This document shows, piece by piece, positions 36,062 to 47,214 of a stretch of 64,000 nt of DNA (position 1 is the stretch's first letter; each line of letters begins with the position of its first letter). Below the pieces are notes generated by a model, which did not search any database, was not told the DNA's origin, and was given only the letters and a program-made list of their open reading frames with translations. A program made the position numbers and the translations under genes. Source of the stretch: CAXQZU01 sp964228555 (GTDB lineage: Bacteria; Planctomycetota; PLA2; JAEUHO01); assembly GCA_964228555.1 (NCBI GenBank), contig CAXQZU010000036.1:1-64000 (forward strand), given 5' to 3'.

Positions 36062-38614
36062 TCAGCCCTGGCGGCGCAGGGCCTCGGCCAGCGCATCCAG
36101 CAGGCGGCGCACGCCAGCCTCGCGCTCGCGACCGAGGTGCTGCAGCATCACGGCGCTGCCGAGCAGGCGCCGGCCCATGCGGTCGCCCGACTGCCACGCG
36201 AGGCGGTCGGCGCTGCGCGCCGCGTGCGCCACGCCCTCCAGCAGACGGTCGGCTGCGGCGGCGCCATCGCCCAGCAGCCCTGCCAGCGACTCGAGCACCA
36301 GCACGAGGTCGCGCCGGGCCGCATCGGCCTCGCCCACCTCCTGCGCCACGCCCACGAGGCCCCGCAGCAGCACCACGGCCGAGGCGAGGTCCTGCGCCGC
36401 CAGCGCGCGGTCCTCGGCCTCGACGCCCCGCGCGCCCGCGCGCATGGCCAGGCTGCGCGCCTGCGCGCGCACCAGCACGGGCCGCGGCTCGCGCCCGGCC
36501 GCCGTGATCACGAGGCCCGCCCACTCCACGGCATGTGCCGCGCCCCCGGGCACGGCCGCGACCCCAGCCAGCGCCTCGGCCACGCGCGCATCGCCCGAGG
36601 GGCCTGCCCGCGCGACCGACTCCAGCAGCGAGCGCAGCAGGTCATGCACCACGGGCTCACGCCCCTCGGACCACCAGGCCACCACGGCCGGCAGGGCGTC
36701 AGCGTCCGCGAGCGAGGCCGCCGTGCGCCCCGCCTCGACGCGCACCGCGGACTCCACGCCCGGCTCGAGGGCGGCGCGCACGCGGGCCAGCACCGGCTCG
36801 CGCGCCTCCGGCGTCATGGCCGAGGACGCCGCCACGAGCCCGCGCAGGCGCTTGAGCGCCTCGACGCGGCGCAGCATGTCGTCGCCACGGCGCACGGCCT
36901 GCAGGTCCAGCAGCGAGGCCAGCGCGGCCGCGCCACGGCGCGCGCCCTCGTCGCCGCTGAGCAGCATCTGGCCCAGCGCCTCGATGGCCAGCAAGGCCTC
37001 CGCGTCGGCCTCGGCGCCGGGCAGCAGGGCCGTGCGCACGAGCGACCGCACCACGCCTTCCTGCGGGTAGGCCGCCAGGCTGCGGAAGGCTTGCGTGCGC
37101 ACCCGGGGCTGCGTGGATCGCTCCCAGAGCGCGCCGCCCTCCAGGATGCCCTCCAGCGCCTCGACCGCCTGCAGCGGGTCGCTGGCGCGCACGCCCTCAC
37201 GCCCCAGCGCGGCCGCCACGGCCGTGCGCAGCCGCTCACGGGCCTGCGCACCCTCGGGCAGCACCAGCTGCGTGAGGTCGTAGAAGGGCTTGAGCCAGGC
37301 CTTCACCTCCAGCCCCGGCGAGCGCCCCACGGCACGCACCAGGTCCACGGCCTCGTCCACCTCGTCGGCCGTGAGGCTGCCACGTTCCAGCACCGCGACC
37401 ACCTCGCGGCGCACCTGCTCGGTGGCTCCCATGTCACCCAGCAGCGTCACCAGCCGGCGGCGCAGGGCGGGCGCATCCTGCAGCGCGGGGTCCCGCAGGC
37501 GCCGCTGCGCGGCCTCGGCCACGCGGCGGCAGCACTCGCCCGGGCTGCCGCCGAAGCCTCGCTCGGCCAGCTGGTCGAGGGCCGCCTGCGCCACCGAGCC
37601 CTCGGGCGTGCGCGCCAGCACGGCTGCGTAGAACTCCTCCCAGGCGGGCGTGGGCGCGGGCTGCAAGGCCGCTGCGCGCTCGAGGGCGGCGGCATGGTGC
37701 TCGGGATACGGGAACTGCGTGCCCTCGAACACGGACAGCAGCGCCGCCGGGCCCTCCATGGCGCGGATGGCGCTCACGCCGTGCACCACGGCCAGGCTGC
37801 GGTCGCGGTCGGCCGCCGTCTTCAGCCCCGAGAAATGCCGCAGCCGGCGCACGGTGGCCCAGCCGCGCGTGCGCTCCAGCTCGGGCAGGGCGACGTCGAG
37901 GCTGCCGAAGCGGTAGGCCAGCAGGCGCTCGATGGCCTCCAGCACCGCCCGCAGCTCGGCCTCGCGCGCCTCCGAGGCGGGCTCGCCGCGCAGGCGCCGT
38001 GCGTGCCGCTCGAGGTCGTCCACCAGCCGGCTGCTGCGGCTGCCGTCCTCGCAGGCCAGGAAGCGGATCGCGGCCAGCCGCTCGGCGGGCAGGCGTGCGC
38101 TGCGCGGCTCCAGCACCTGCAAGGCCGAGTCCAGCAAGCGCTCCCACCCCGGGGCCTGCTCGGTGAGCGGGTCCACGGCCAGCGCGTCGCGCAGCGGCGC
38201 CACGAAGCCGGGATCGGACGCCACGCGCAGGAAGATGGAGTCGGCCAGCAGCACGGGGGCCGGCCGCCCGCCCACTGCGCCCGCGGGCGCGGCCTCGGCC
38301 AGCCGCTTGGCCGCGGCCACCAGCACCTCGTGGCCGGCGCCCAGCTCCGGCCGGCTGAACAGCGGGCCCAGCACCGCCCCCACCTGCTCCGCAGGGCGCG
38401 CGAGGACCAGGCGCAGCGCGCCCTCACGCTCCCCCGGCGTGCGCGCGCGCAGCAGGCGCTCGCGCAGGGGATCGACGCCGTCCTCCGCACGGGCCCTGCC
38501 CGCGGCCAGCGCCACCAGGCCGAGGGCCAGCACGGCCAGCCAGCCTGCGAGGCGCGGGCCCCGCACGACCGGGGCCGCAGCGCAGCAGCGCGGAGACGGG
38601 GGGTGCGAGGGCAT
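36062..38614 (-). CDS. Secreted helical-repeat (HEAT-like) protein, unknown function
   Basis: An 850-residue protein with an N-terminal signal (LAGWLAVLALGLVALAAGRARAED). The remainder is almost all helical, with irregular units of about 35-45 residues such as VRTQAFRSLAAYPQEGVVRS and VRVEAGRTAASLADADALPA that resemble HEAT/ARM repeats. This implies a scaffold for protein contacts in the periplasm. There are no catalytic motifs. The ATG at 38614 has GGAG upstream. It is 32 bases after the aroD-aroE-aroK gene with no promoter hexamer between, so it is probably the last gene of that operon, an odd companion for metabolic enzymes. Confidence 0.75.
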   Translation of the reverse strand: MPSHPPSPRCCAAAPVVRGPRLAGWLAVLALGLVALAAGRARAEDGVDPLRERLLRARTPGEREGALRLVLARPAEQVGAVLGPLFSRPELGAGHEVLVAAAKRLAEAAPAGAVGGRPAPVLLADSIFLRVASDPGFVAPLRDALAVDPLTEQAPGWERLLDSALQVLEPRSARLPAERLAAIRFLACEDGSRSSRLVDDLERHARRLRGEPASEAREAELRAVLEAIERLLAYRFGSLDVALPELERTRGWATVRRLRHFSGLKTAADRDRSLAVVHGVSAIRAMEGPAALLSVFEGTQFPYPEHHAAALERAAALQPAPTPAWEEFYAAVLARTPEGSVAQAALDQLAERGFGGSPGECCRRVAEAAQRRLRDPALQDAPALRRRLVTLLGDMGATEQVRREVVAVLERGSLTADEVDEAVDLVRAVGRSPGLEVKAWLKPFYDLTQLVLPEGAQARERLRTAVAAALGREGVRASDPLQAVEALEGILEGGALWERSTQPRVRTQAFRSLAAYPQEGVVRSLVRTALLPGAEADAEALLAIEALGQMLLSGDEGARRGAAALASLLDLQAVRRGDDMLRRVEALKRLRGLVAASSAMTPEAREPVLARVRAALEPGVESAVRVEAGRTAASLADADALPAVVAWWSEGREPVVHDLLRSLLESVARAGPSGDARVAEALAGVAAVPGGAAHAVEWAGLVITAAGREPRPVLVRAQARSLAMRAGARGVEAEDRALAAQDLASAVVLLRGLVGVAQEVGEADAARRDLVLVLESLAGLLGDGAAAADRLLEGVAHAARSADRLAWQSGDRMGRRLLGSAVMLQHLGREREAGVRRLLDALAEALRRQG

Positions 38615-38646
38615 GCGGGCTCCGGCCGGCGCGGGGGCCCCGGCGC

Positions 38647-40644
38647 TCAGGCGCGCAAGGCCCCCGCCCCATCAGGTCGGCGCGCCTCGGCCTCGAATCC
38701 AGCCCAGTGCTCGTGCAGCGACGCCAGCAGGTCGGCCAGCGGCAGGTCGGCGCGCAGTCGCAGCGTGGCCACGGCGGCATAGTGCGGATCGCGGCGCGCC
38801 TTGAGCTGCTGCGCCTCCTCCAGGCGCGAGCCGGCTCCCGCGAGCAGCGGGCGCGGGGACGCATCCTGCGCCACGCGATCCGCGCACAGCCCGGCCGTGG
38901 CATCCAGCCACGCCACGGGTCCCAGCGCCCGCAGGCGTGCGGCGTTCTCGCGCCGCTCCAGCACGCCGCCTCCCGTGGCCACCACCAGGCCCCGGCGGCC
39001 CTCCAGCCGGGCCAGCGCCTGCGCCTCCACGGAACGGAAGGCCTCCAAGCCCGCCCGCTCGATCCACGCGGCACTGCTGCGCCCGGTCTGCCGCAGCACC
39101 TCCTCGTCGAGGTCCACGAAGGGACGGCCCAGGCGCTGGGCAAGCGCCCGGCCCACCGTGCTCTTGCCCGCGCCGCGCAGGCCCACGAGCGACACCGAGG
39201 TGCGAGGCCGCAACGCCAGCCAGAGCACCTCCTCCAGCGAGACGCTGCCCCCGGGGCGCACCGCCACCGCACCGCCGGCCTGCGCGAAGGCCTGCGCCTG
39301 GCCCAAGGCCTGCGCACGCAGCAGGTCCTCGCCATCCAGCAGCCGGGCCTGCTGCGCCCGGGCCTGCGACGCCAGCCACGCGGGACGTCCCGCCGGTCCA
39401 TAGGGCGCATCCAGCACCAGCATGTCGCGCAAGCGGCCCTGCCCAGCCTGCTCCAGCGCGGGCACCGCCGCGCCATCCCAGCCCGCCGGCGTGGCGTTCA
39501 CCAGCACGCGGTCCTGCGCGCGAGGCTCCCAGCGCGTCCCGGCTGGCTCCACGCCGGCCCACGCGGCCAGCGCCTGCGCGCGAGCGCGGTCGCGCGCCAC
39601 CACGCGCACGGCATAGCCGGCCTCGCGCAAGGCCACCAGCGCCGCACGCGCGTAGCCGCCCGCACCATGCACCACGGCCTGCTCGCCGGGCCCCGCGGGC
39701 GGCACGGCAGCGCGCAGCGCCAGGGCATCCGTGTTGGAGGCGTGCCAGCCGCCCTCGGAGGTGCGCACCAGCGTGTTGGCCGCGCCCACCGCCCGGGCCA
39801 GCGCGTCTGCCGACGTGGAGGCCGCCAGCGCCTGCTCCTTCCAGGGCGTGGTCACGCTCAGGCCCAGCAGCGGCAGCGCCAGCGCCTGCTGCAGCCCGAG
39901 GCCGGGCAGCGGCACGTAGAGCGCATCGCGGCCTTGCGCGCGGAAGACGGCGTTGTGCAGCGCGGGCGAGGGCGACGGCGACGGCGGCGCGCCCAGCAGC
40001 CCGAACAGCCCGGCTTGCGGCGAGACCTCGCCGGCCCGCAACTCATCCACCAGGGCGCACAGCGCAGGCGGCATGCCCTCGGCCACCGTCTCGCCCGGCA
40101 GCGGGGCACTGCCGTAGAGCAACGCGGCGCGGGCATCCAGCACGCGCAGGGCCGCCAGCGGGCCCGTGGGCATGATCGCGCGCGGCGGGCCCTCGCGCTC
40201 GAGGGCCGAGCGGTAGGCCGACAGTCCCGCCGCATCGGCGAGGCCCCCGGCATGCTTGAGCACCGTGCCGGCCGCCGCGGCGGGCACGTCCAGCCGCGCT
40301 GCGTGCGAGGAAGCCACGAGCCGCACGCCCGGCACGCGCCCCGCGAGCAGCGGCAGCACGTCCGCCTCGGCGTCCAGCCACGCCGCACCGGCCTGAGCCG
40401 CCTCGTCCAGCCAGCGCGCAGCCTCGGCCGGCGTGCCGCCGAAGCCGCCGCCCTCGCGCACGCTGCGCACGGTGGCGAGCACGGGCCGCGGGCTGGCAGC
40501 CACCCACGCCTCCAGCGCCGCCGCATCCCGCGCCGCAGGCAGCAGGTCCAGGCGCAGTTCCACGAGGTCGGCGCAGGAGGGCAACGTGGCAAGGTCGGCG
40601 GGCTGCAGCACGCGCGGCGGGCAGGCCACGACCACCCGCAGCAT
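38647..40644 (-). CDS. Trifunctional AroD-AroE-AroK shikimate enzyme
   Basis: A 665-residue fusion of three consecutive-type shikimate-pathway enzymes. Residues 1 to about 205 are type I 3-dehydroquinate dehydratase, with VREGG, the His in LVASSHA and Schiff-base Lys in TVLKHAGG. Residues 212 to about 475 are shikimate dehydrogenase, with SPSPALHN, VTTPWKE, SNTDALAL and the NADP loop GAGGYARAA. Residues about 482-665 are shikimate kinase, with GLRGAGKST at 488-496, DLDEEV and the GGG of VATGGGV. All key residues seen are intact, so all three activities are plausible. The ATG overlaps the ispE stop by one base (TGATG). Confidence 0.92.
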   Translation of the reverse strand: MLRVVVACPPRVLQPADLATLPSCADLVELRLDLLPAARDAAALEAWVAASPRPVLATVRSVREGGGFGGTPAEAARWLDEAAQAGAAWLDAEADVLPLLAGRVPGVRLVASSHAARLDVPAAAAGTVLKHAGGLADAAGLSAYRSALEREGPPRAIMPTGPLAALRVLDARAALLYGSAPLPGETVAEGMPPALCALVDELRAGEVSPQAGLFGLLGAPPSPSPSPALHNAVFRAQGRDALYVPLPGLGLQQALALPLLGLSVTTPWKEQALAASTSADALARAVGAANTLVRTSEGGWHASNTDALALRAAVPPAGPGEQAVVHGAGGYARAALVALREAGYAVRVVARDRARAQALAAWAGVEPAGTRWEPRAQDRVLVNATPAGWDGAAVPALEQAGQGRLRDMLVLDAPYGPAGRPAWLASQARAQQARLLDGEDLLRAQALGQAQAFAQAGGAVAVRPGGSVSLEEVLWLALRPRTSVSLVGLRGAGKSTVGRALAQRLGRPFVDLDEEVLRQTGRSSAAWIERAGLEAFRSVEAQALARLEGRRGLVVATGGGVLERRENAARLRALGPVAWLDATAGLCADRVAQDASPRPLLAGAGSRLEEAQQLKARRDPHYAAVATLRLRADLPLADLLASLHEHWAGFEAEARRPDGAGALRA

Positions 40645-41519
40645 CAGCCCATCCTCGCCACGACCACGCGCCCCAGCCCCGCGAGCGCGCGTGCCTGCCT
40701 CTCGGCCTCGTCCTCGTCGTCCACGATGTCGTAGAGCGTGCTGCCGCTGCCGCTGAGCGCCGGCGGTCGCCGCAAGCGCCGCTCCACCTCCGAGGTGAAG
40801 CGCGTGAAGGCCGGGTAGGCCCGCATGGCGGGCAGGGCCAGCGCATTCCAGTGCGCATCGCGCAGCGACGCGGCCGGCCCGCCCCCCAGCGCAGCCAGCG
40901 CCCGGGCCAGGTCCTGGCCCGGCAGGCGGCGCAGGCGCTCGGCGGCATGGGCGAACACCTGCGCGGTCGCGTGCGGCCAGCCGGGCGTCACGAGCACGCA
41001 CAGGCGCGGCCTCACCTCCTCGACGGGCTCGAGCCTCTCGCCGCGCCCGCGACCCACCGCCGCGCGCGCGCCCTGCAGGAAGAAGGGGACGTCGCTGCCC
41101 AGCGCCAGCGCCATCTGCTGCAGCGCCTCGGGGCCCACGCCCGCGCCCGGGCCGGCCAGCGCCTCCAGCTGCCGCAGCACGGTGGCGGCATCGCTGCTGC
41201 CCCCGCCCAGCCCGCCCCCGACGGGCACGCGCTTGACGAGGCGCAGGCCCACGCCCCGGAACGGGGCCTGCTCGCCGCACGCTGCCAGCCACGCCTGCGC
41301 CGCGCGCGAGGCGAGGTTCTCGCCCTGCGCCGGCACGCCGGCCAGCGCGGCGGCCTCGCCCTCCAGCTGCAGGCTCACGCCCGGCTGGGCCCGGGGCTCC
41401 ACGACCAGGTCATCGCCCCAGTCCAGCGCCACGAACAGGGACTCGATGTCGTGGTAGCCATCGGGCCTGCGCCCGAGCACGTCCAGCCACAGGTTGAGCT
41501 TGGCCGGCGCGAGGGCCAC
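40644..41519 (-). CDS. ispE: 4-diphosphocytidyl-2-C-methyl-D-erythritol kinase
   Basis: GHMP kinase that phosphorylates CDP-methylerythritol in the non-mevalonate isoprenoid pathway. The 291-residue length is normal. PAKLNLWLDVLGRRPDGYH is the N-terminal substrate site, VPVGGGLGGGSSDAA the ATP loop and LSGSGSTLYDIV the third GHMP motif. The start GTG at 41519 lies nine bases after the panD stop, and its TGA overlaps the start of the aro fusion, so it is in the middle of a tight operon. It shows that this organism uses the MEP pathway. Confidence 0.95.
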   Translation of the reverse strand: MALAPAKLNLWLDVLGRRPDGYHDIESLFVALDWGDDLVVEPRAQPGVSLQLEGEAAALAGVPAQGENLASRAAQAWLAACGEQAPFRGVGLRLVKRVPVGGGLGGGSSDAATVLRQLEALAGPGAGVGPEALQQMALALGSDVPFFLQGARAAVGRGRGERLEPVEEVRPRLCVLVTPGWPHATAQVFAHAAERLRRLPGQDLARALAALGGGPAASLRDAHWNALALPAMRAYPAFTRFTSEVERRLRRPPALSGSGSTLYDIVDDEDEAERQARALAGLGRVVVARMG

Positions 41520-41528
41520 GGCGCGGGC

Positions 41529-41900
41529 CTAGGGCCGCGCGGTGCCCACGACCTGGTCGATCGTGTTGCCCTCGCCCACGAAGCACACCTTGGGCACGTG
41601 CTGGCGGGCCTCGGCATCGGTCATGCTGGCGAAGGACATGATGAGGACGCGGTCGCCGGGCTGGCACAGCCGGGCACAGCCGCCGTTCATGCCGATCACG
41701 CCGCTGCCCGCCTCGCCCTCGAACACGTAGGTCTCGAGGCGTGCCCCGTTCTCGAGGTTGACGACCAGCACCTTCTCGTGGGGCCACAGGTCCACCGCAT
41801 CCAGCAGGGTGCGATCGATGGTGATGCTGCCGACGTAGTTCAGGTCGGCCTGCGTCACGCGGGCGCCATGGATCTTGCTCTTGAGCAGGGTCCGCTGCAT
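41529..41900 (-). CDS. panD: Aspartate 1-decarboxylase
   Basis: Pyruvoyl enzyme making beta-alanine for pantothenate. The 123-residue proenzyme has the self-cleavage site at Gly24-Ser25 (YVGSITID), as in the E. coli enzyme, plus NLENGARLETYVF and GMNGGCARLCQPGD. Two ATGs are possible: 41900 gives the conserved MQRTLLKSKIHGARV start, and the codon four residues upstream is not an ATG in frame. TACCAT ends six bases before 41900, suggesting a leaderless message. It is downstream of folK-panC, separated by a hairpin, and leads into ispE. Confidence 0.96.
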   Translation of the reverse strand: MQRTLLKSKIHGARVTQADLNYVGSITIDRTLLDAVDLWPHEKVLVVNLENGARLETYVFEGEAGSGVIGMNGGCARLCQPGDRVLIMSFASMTDAEARQHVPKVCFVGEGNTIDQVVGTARP

Positions 41901-41906
41901 GCGCGC

Positions 41907-41912
41907 ATGGTA
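41907..41912 (-). promoter_or_regulatory. -10 element of panD, leaderless type
   Basis: TACCAT on the minus strand with six bases to the panD ATG. There is no Shine-Dalgarno sequence. Confidence 0.45.
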
Positions 41913-41971
41913 CCGGCCGGCGGGGCCACGGCGAGGCAGGCCCGGCGTGGGCCCTTCCCCGGGGCCGGCCC

Positions 41972-41989
41972 GGGCGCCCCTAGGCGCCC
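41972..41989 (-). terminator. Hairpin spanning the folK-panC stop codon
   Basis: GGGCGCC (41972-41978) pairs with GGCGCCC (41983-41989); the four-base loop contains the TAG stop of folK-panC (41980-41982). No T-run follows. It may end or attenuate transcription before panD. Confidence 0.4.
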
Positions 41990-43359
41990 AGCACCCAGCG
42001 GTTGTCCAGCAGGCGAGTGCTGCCGCAGCGCACGGTGGCCACCGCCAGCGAGGGCTGGGCGCCCAGCCGGGCCACGGCCTCGAACGAGGCCGGGTCCACC
42101 ACCGCGAGGTAGTCCACGGCCAGCCCGGCGGCCTCCAGGCGCGCGCGCCCGGCGTCCACGAGCGAGCCCACCGAGCGCTCGCCGGCGGCGGCCGCCGCCT
42201 GCAGGGCCTCCAGCGTGCGCGGCAGGGCCAGCGCACGGGATCGCTCCTCCGCCGTCAGGTACCGGTTGCGCGACGAGAGCGCCAGCCCGTCGTCGTCCTT
42301 CACGGTCGGCGCGACCACGATCTCCACGGGCACGTCCAGGTCGCGCACCATGCGCTGCAGCACGGCCACCTGCTGCGCGTCCTTGCGGCCCAGCCAGGCC
42401 CGCCCGGCGCGCGCCCGCAGCAGCAGCTTGAGCACCACCGTGGCCACGCCGCGGAAGTGCCCGGGCCGGCGCTCGCCCTCCAGCGGCAGCGCGGGCCCCT
42501 CGGGCAGCACGGCGGTGGAGAAGCCCGGCGGGTAGAGGTCGCCGGCCTGCGGCACGTAGACGGCGTCGGCGCCGCACGCCGAGAGCACGGCGAGGTCGGC
42601 CTCCAGCGTGCGCGGGTAGCGCGCGAAGTCCTCGTGCGGCCCGAACTGCAGCGGGTTCACGAAGATGGTGGCCAGCACGGACGGGCACTCGGCACGCGCC
42701 CTCCGCACCAGCGCGGCGTGGCCCGCATGCAAGGCCCCCATCGTGGGCACGAGGCCCACCGCGCCCGGCTGCTGGGCGCGCCAGCGCGCCAGCTGCGCCG
42801 CGTCCTCCAGCACCTCCACGCGCCGGTCGAGGGCCGGCAACGCGAGGCCCGGCGCGGGCTCGAGCGCCGCGAAGGCCTGGGGGGCGCGCGCGCGCAGGCG
42901 CATCGCATGCTCCAGCACGGTGGCGCGCGTGCCGGGCACGTGCGTGAGCGGTGCCACCTCCTCCCAGGGCGCGAGCACGAAGGCCCGCTCCAGCGCGCGC
43001 GGGTGCGGCAGGCAGGGCGCGTCGGGCTGCACGGCATCGCCGCAGCACAGCAGGTCGAGGTCGAGGCTGCGCCCCGGCCGGCCGTCGCGCACGCGGCCGG
43101 CTTCCTGCTCGAGGCGCAGGCAGGTGGCCAGCAGCTCGCGCGGCGAGAGCGTGGTGAGCACCTCGGCCACGCTGTTGAGCACGCGTGGCGCGCCGGCGGG
43201 CGTGCTGCCGCCCGCGTCCACGAAGGGCCCCCACACCGGCGCGGCCACCGCGGCCACGCGCACGCCGGCGGCCTCCAGCCCGCGCAGCGCCCCCTCCATC
43301 AGGACGGCCGCCTGCGGGTGCGTGGAGCCCAGGCCGAGGAAGGCCCGCTGGGCGCTCAT
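41980..43359 (-). CDS. Bifunctional FolK-PanC protein
   Basis: A 459-residue fusion. Residues 1 to about 170 are 6-hydroxymethyl-7,8-dihydropterin pyrophosphokinase (FolK): it opens FLGLGSTHPQAAV and has the signature GRSLDLDLLCCGD followed by PHPRALERAFVLAP. Residues about 180-459 are pantothenate synthetase (PanC), with the ATP-binding PTMGALHAGH (Met207, HAGH 211-214), FVNPLQFGPHEDFARYPR, HFRGVATVVLKLL and DGLALSSRNRYL. Both domains look complete. They belong to different pathways (folate and CoA) whose genes are often neighbours. The ATG overlaps the pssA stop (ATGA). panD follows after 79 bases. Confidence 0.92.
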   Translation of the reverse strand: MSAQRAFLGLGSTHPQAAVLMEGALRGLEAAGVRVAAVAAPVWGPFVDAGGSTPAGAPRVLNSVAEVLTTLSPRELLATCLRLEQEAGRVRDGRPGRSLDLDLLCCGDAVQPDAPCLPHPRALERAFVLAPWEEVAPLTHVPGTRATVLEHAMRLRARAPQAFAALEPAPGLALPALDRRVEVLEDAAQLARWRAQQPGAVGLVPTMGALHAGHAALVRRARAECPSVLATIFVNPLQFGPHEDFARYPRTLEADLAVLSACGADAVYVPQAGDLYPPGFSTAVLPEGPALPLEGERRPGHFRGVATVVLKLLLRARAGRAWLGRKDAQQVAVLQRMVRDLDVPVEIVVAPTVKDDDGLALSSRNRYLTAEERSRALALPRTLEALQAAAAAGERSVGSLVDAGRARLEAAGLAVDYLAVVDPASFEAVARLGAQPSLAVATVRCGSTRLLDNRWVLGA

Positions 43360-44249
43360 CCCTGGCGTCCCGGCGGCTCCACCACGGGGGCCTCTTCCTC
43401 GTCCTCGGGCGGTGCGCCCTCGTCCTCGTCCTCGCGCAGGGCCCAGCCGAAGCGGTCCGAGGCCAGCGCCGCCAGGGCCACGGCGGGACCGCTGAGCACG
43501 TAGAGCAGGAACAGGCCGGCCACCGTGGCCTCGAAGAAGGAGATCACCAGCCAGATGGCCACGACCGCCAGCACCACCGTGCCCAGGCCCGCGCCGCGGT
43601 CCACGTAGCGGTTCATGACGTGCGTGTAGGGCAGCCGGCTGATCATCAGGACGCCCAGCACGGGGCAGGACAGCAGCACGGCCCAGTCCATCCACGGCAG
43701 GCCGTACTCGTGCTTGAGCAGCACCAGCGCCGCCACGGTGCCGGCCGCGGCCGGGCTGGGCAGCCCGCGGAAGGTGCGCGTCACGTGCGCCCCGGCCCCG
43801 GCGGCCACGGCGGCCGACTCGGTGTTGTAGCGGGCCAGCCGCAGCGCCGCGCCCACGGCGTACAGGGCCACGAGGCCCATGGCGATGCGCGCCGGCAGGT
43901 CCGTGCCGGACGTGACCATCAAGGCCTTGGCCATCACGGCGGGCGTGGCCCCGAAGGTGACCACGTCGGCCAGGCTGTCGAGCTGGGCGCCGAAGGGCGA
44001 CGACACGCGCATCATGCGTGCAATGCGCCCGTCGAGCGCGTCGCAGGCCATGCCGGCGAAGACCATCCAGGCGGCCAGCACCACGAAGGCCTCCTGCTGG
44101 GCCGGCGGCGCCTTGGCCGCGTCGACCAGGTAGGAGAGGGCCAGCACGCCACAGAACAGGTTGCCGGCCGTGACCAGCGTGGGCAGCACCTTCACCACCC
44201 GCAGGCGGCGACGCGGGGGTCGGGCGGACGGGGCAGGCTGCGCCAGCAT
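43356..44249 (-). CDS. pssA: CDP-diacylglycerol-serine O-phosphatidyltransferase
   Basis: Integral membrane CDP-alcohol phosphotransferase making phosphatidylserine. The signature is complete: CDALDGRIARMM followed by SPFGAQLDSLADVV, giving the D-G-x2-A-R-x8-G-x3-D-x3-D pattern. Several transmembrane helices fill the 297 residues (starting LPTLVTAGNLFCGVLALSYL). The C-terminus is acidic and Pro-rich (EDEDEGAPPEDEEEAP), which is unusual. The TACACT hexamer ends ten bases before the ATG at 44249, so the leader is very short. It starts the block leading to folK-panC and is divergent from ppdK. Confidence 0.93.
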   Translation of the reverse strand: MLAQPAPSARPPRRRLRVVKVLPTLVTAGNLFCGVLALSYLVDAAKAPPAQQEAFVVLAAWMVFAGMACDALDGRIARMMRVSSPFGAQLDSLADVVTFGATPAVMAKALMVTSGTDLPARIAMGLVALYAVGAALRLARYNTESAAVAAGAGAHVTRTFRGLPSPAAAGTVAALVLLKHEYGLPWMDWAVLLSCPVLGVLMISRLPYTHVMNRYVDRGAGLGTVVLAVVAIWLVISFFEATVAGLFLLYVLSGPAVALAALASDRFGWALREDEDEGAPPEDEEEAPVVEPPGRQG

Positions 44250-44259
44250 CGTGCCCGCA

Positions 44260-44265
44260 GTGTAG
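44260..44265 (-). promoter_or_regulatory. -10 element of pssA, near-leaderless
   Basis: TACACT on the minus strand, ten bases before the ATG, so the transcript would have a leader of only a few bases. Confidence 0.5.
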
Positions 44266-44282
44266 GGCCGGCCCCACGGCGG

Positions 44283-44325
44283 ACGCCGGGGCGCCGCCGC
44301 GCCCCGCACGCGCGCCCCCCGGCGT
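44283..44325. promoter_or_regulatory. Inverted repeat between pssA and ppdK
   Basis: ACGCCGGGG (44283-44291) and CCCCGGCGT (44317-44325) are perfect 9-bp arms separated by 25 bases, next to the -35 region of ppdK and upstream of pssA. The centres are about 34 bases apart. It may be a regulator site for one or both promoters. Confidence 0.3.
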
Positions 44326-44354
44326 TGAGCGGCGAGGGACCCCGCCTGTAGCCT
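44325..44354 (+). promoter_or_regulatory. Promoter of ppdK
   Basis: TTGAGC (44325-44330), an 18-base spacer and TAGCCT (44349-44354). This is the only promoter in the window where I can see a plausible -35. A CGGAG ribosome-binding site precedes the ATG at 44391. Confidence 0.5.
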
Positions 44355-44390
44355 GCTGCCCCTCGCCCCCAGCCCCGCCCGGAGCGCGCC

Positions 44391-47144
<2,754 letters not shown>

Positions 47145-47181
47145 CCCGGCGCGCCCGCCCCGGGCACGGGCCCCGGCCCGG

Positions 47182-47187
47182 TATCCT
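47182..47187 (+). promoter_or_regulatory. Candidate -10 element of eno
   Basis: TATCCT, 27 bases before the ATG. GGGAGG in the leader is a good ribosome-binding site. Confidence 0.45.
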
Positions 47188-47214
47188 CCCGCCCTCTGGC
47201 CGGGAGGCTCCGTC

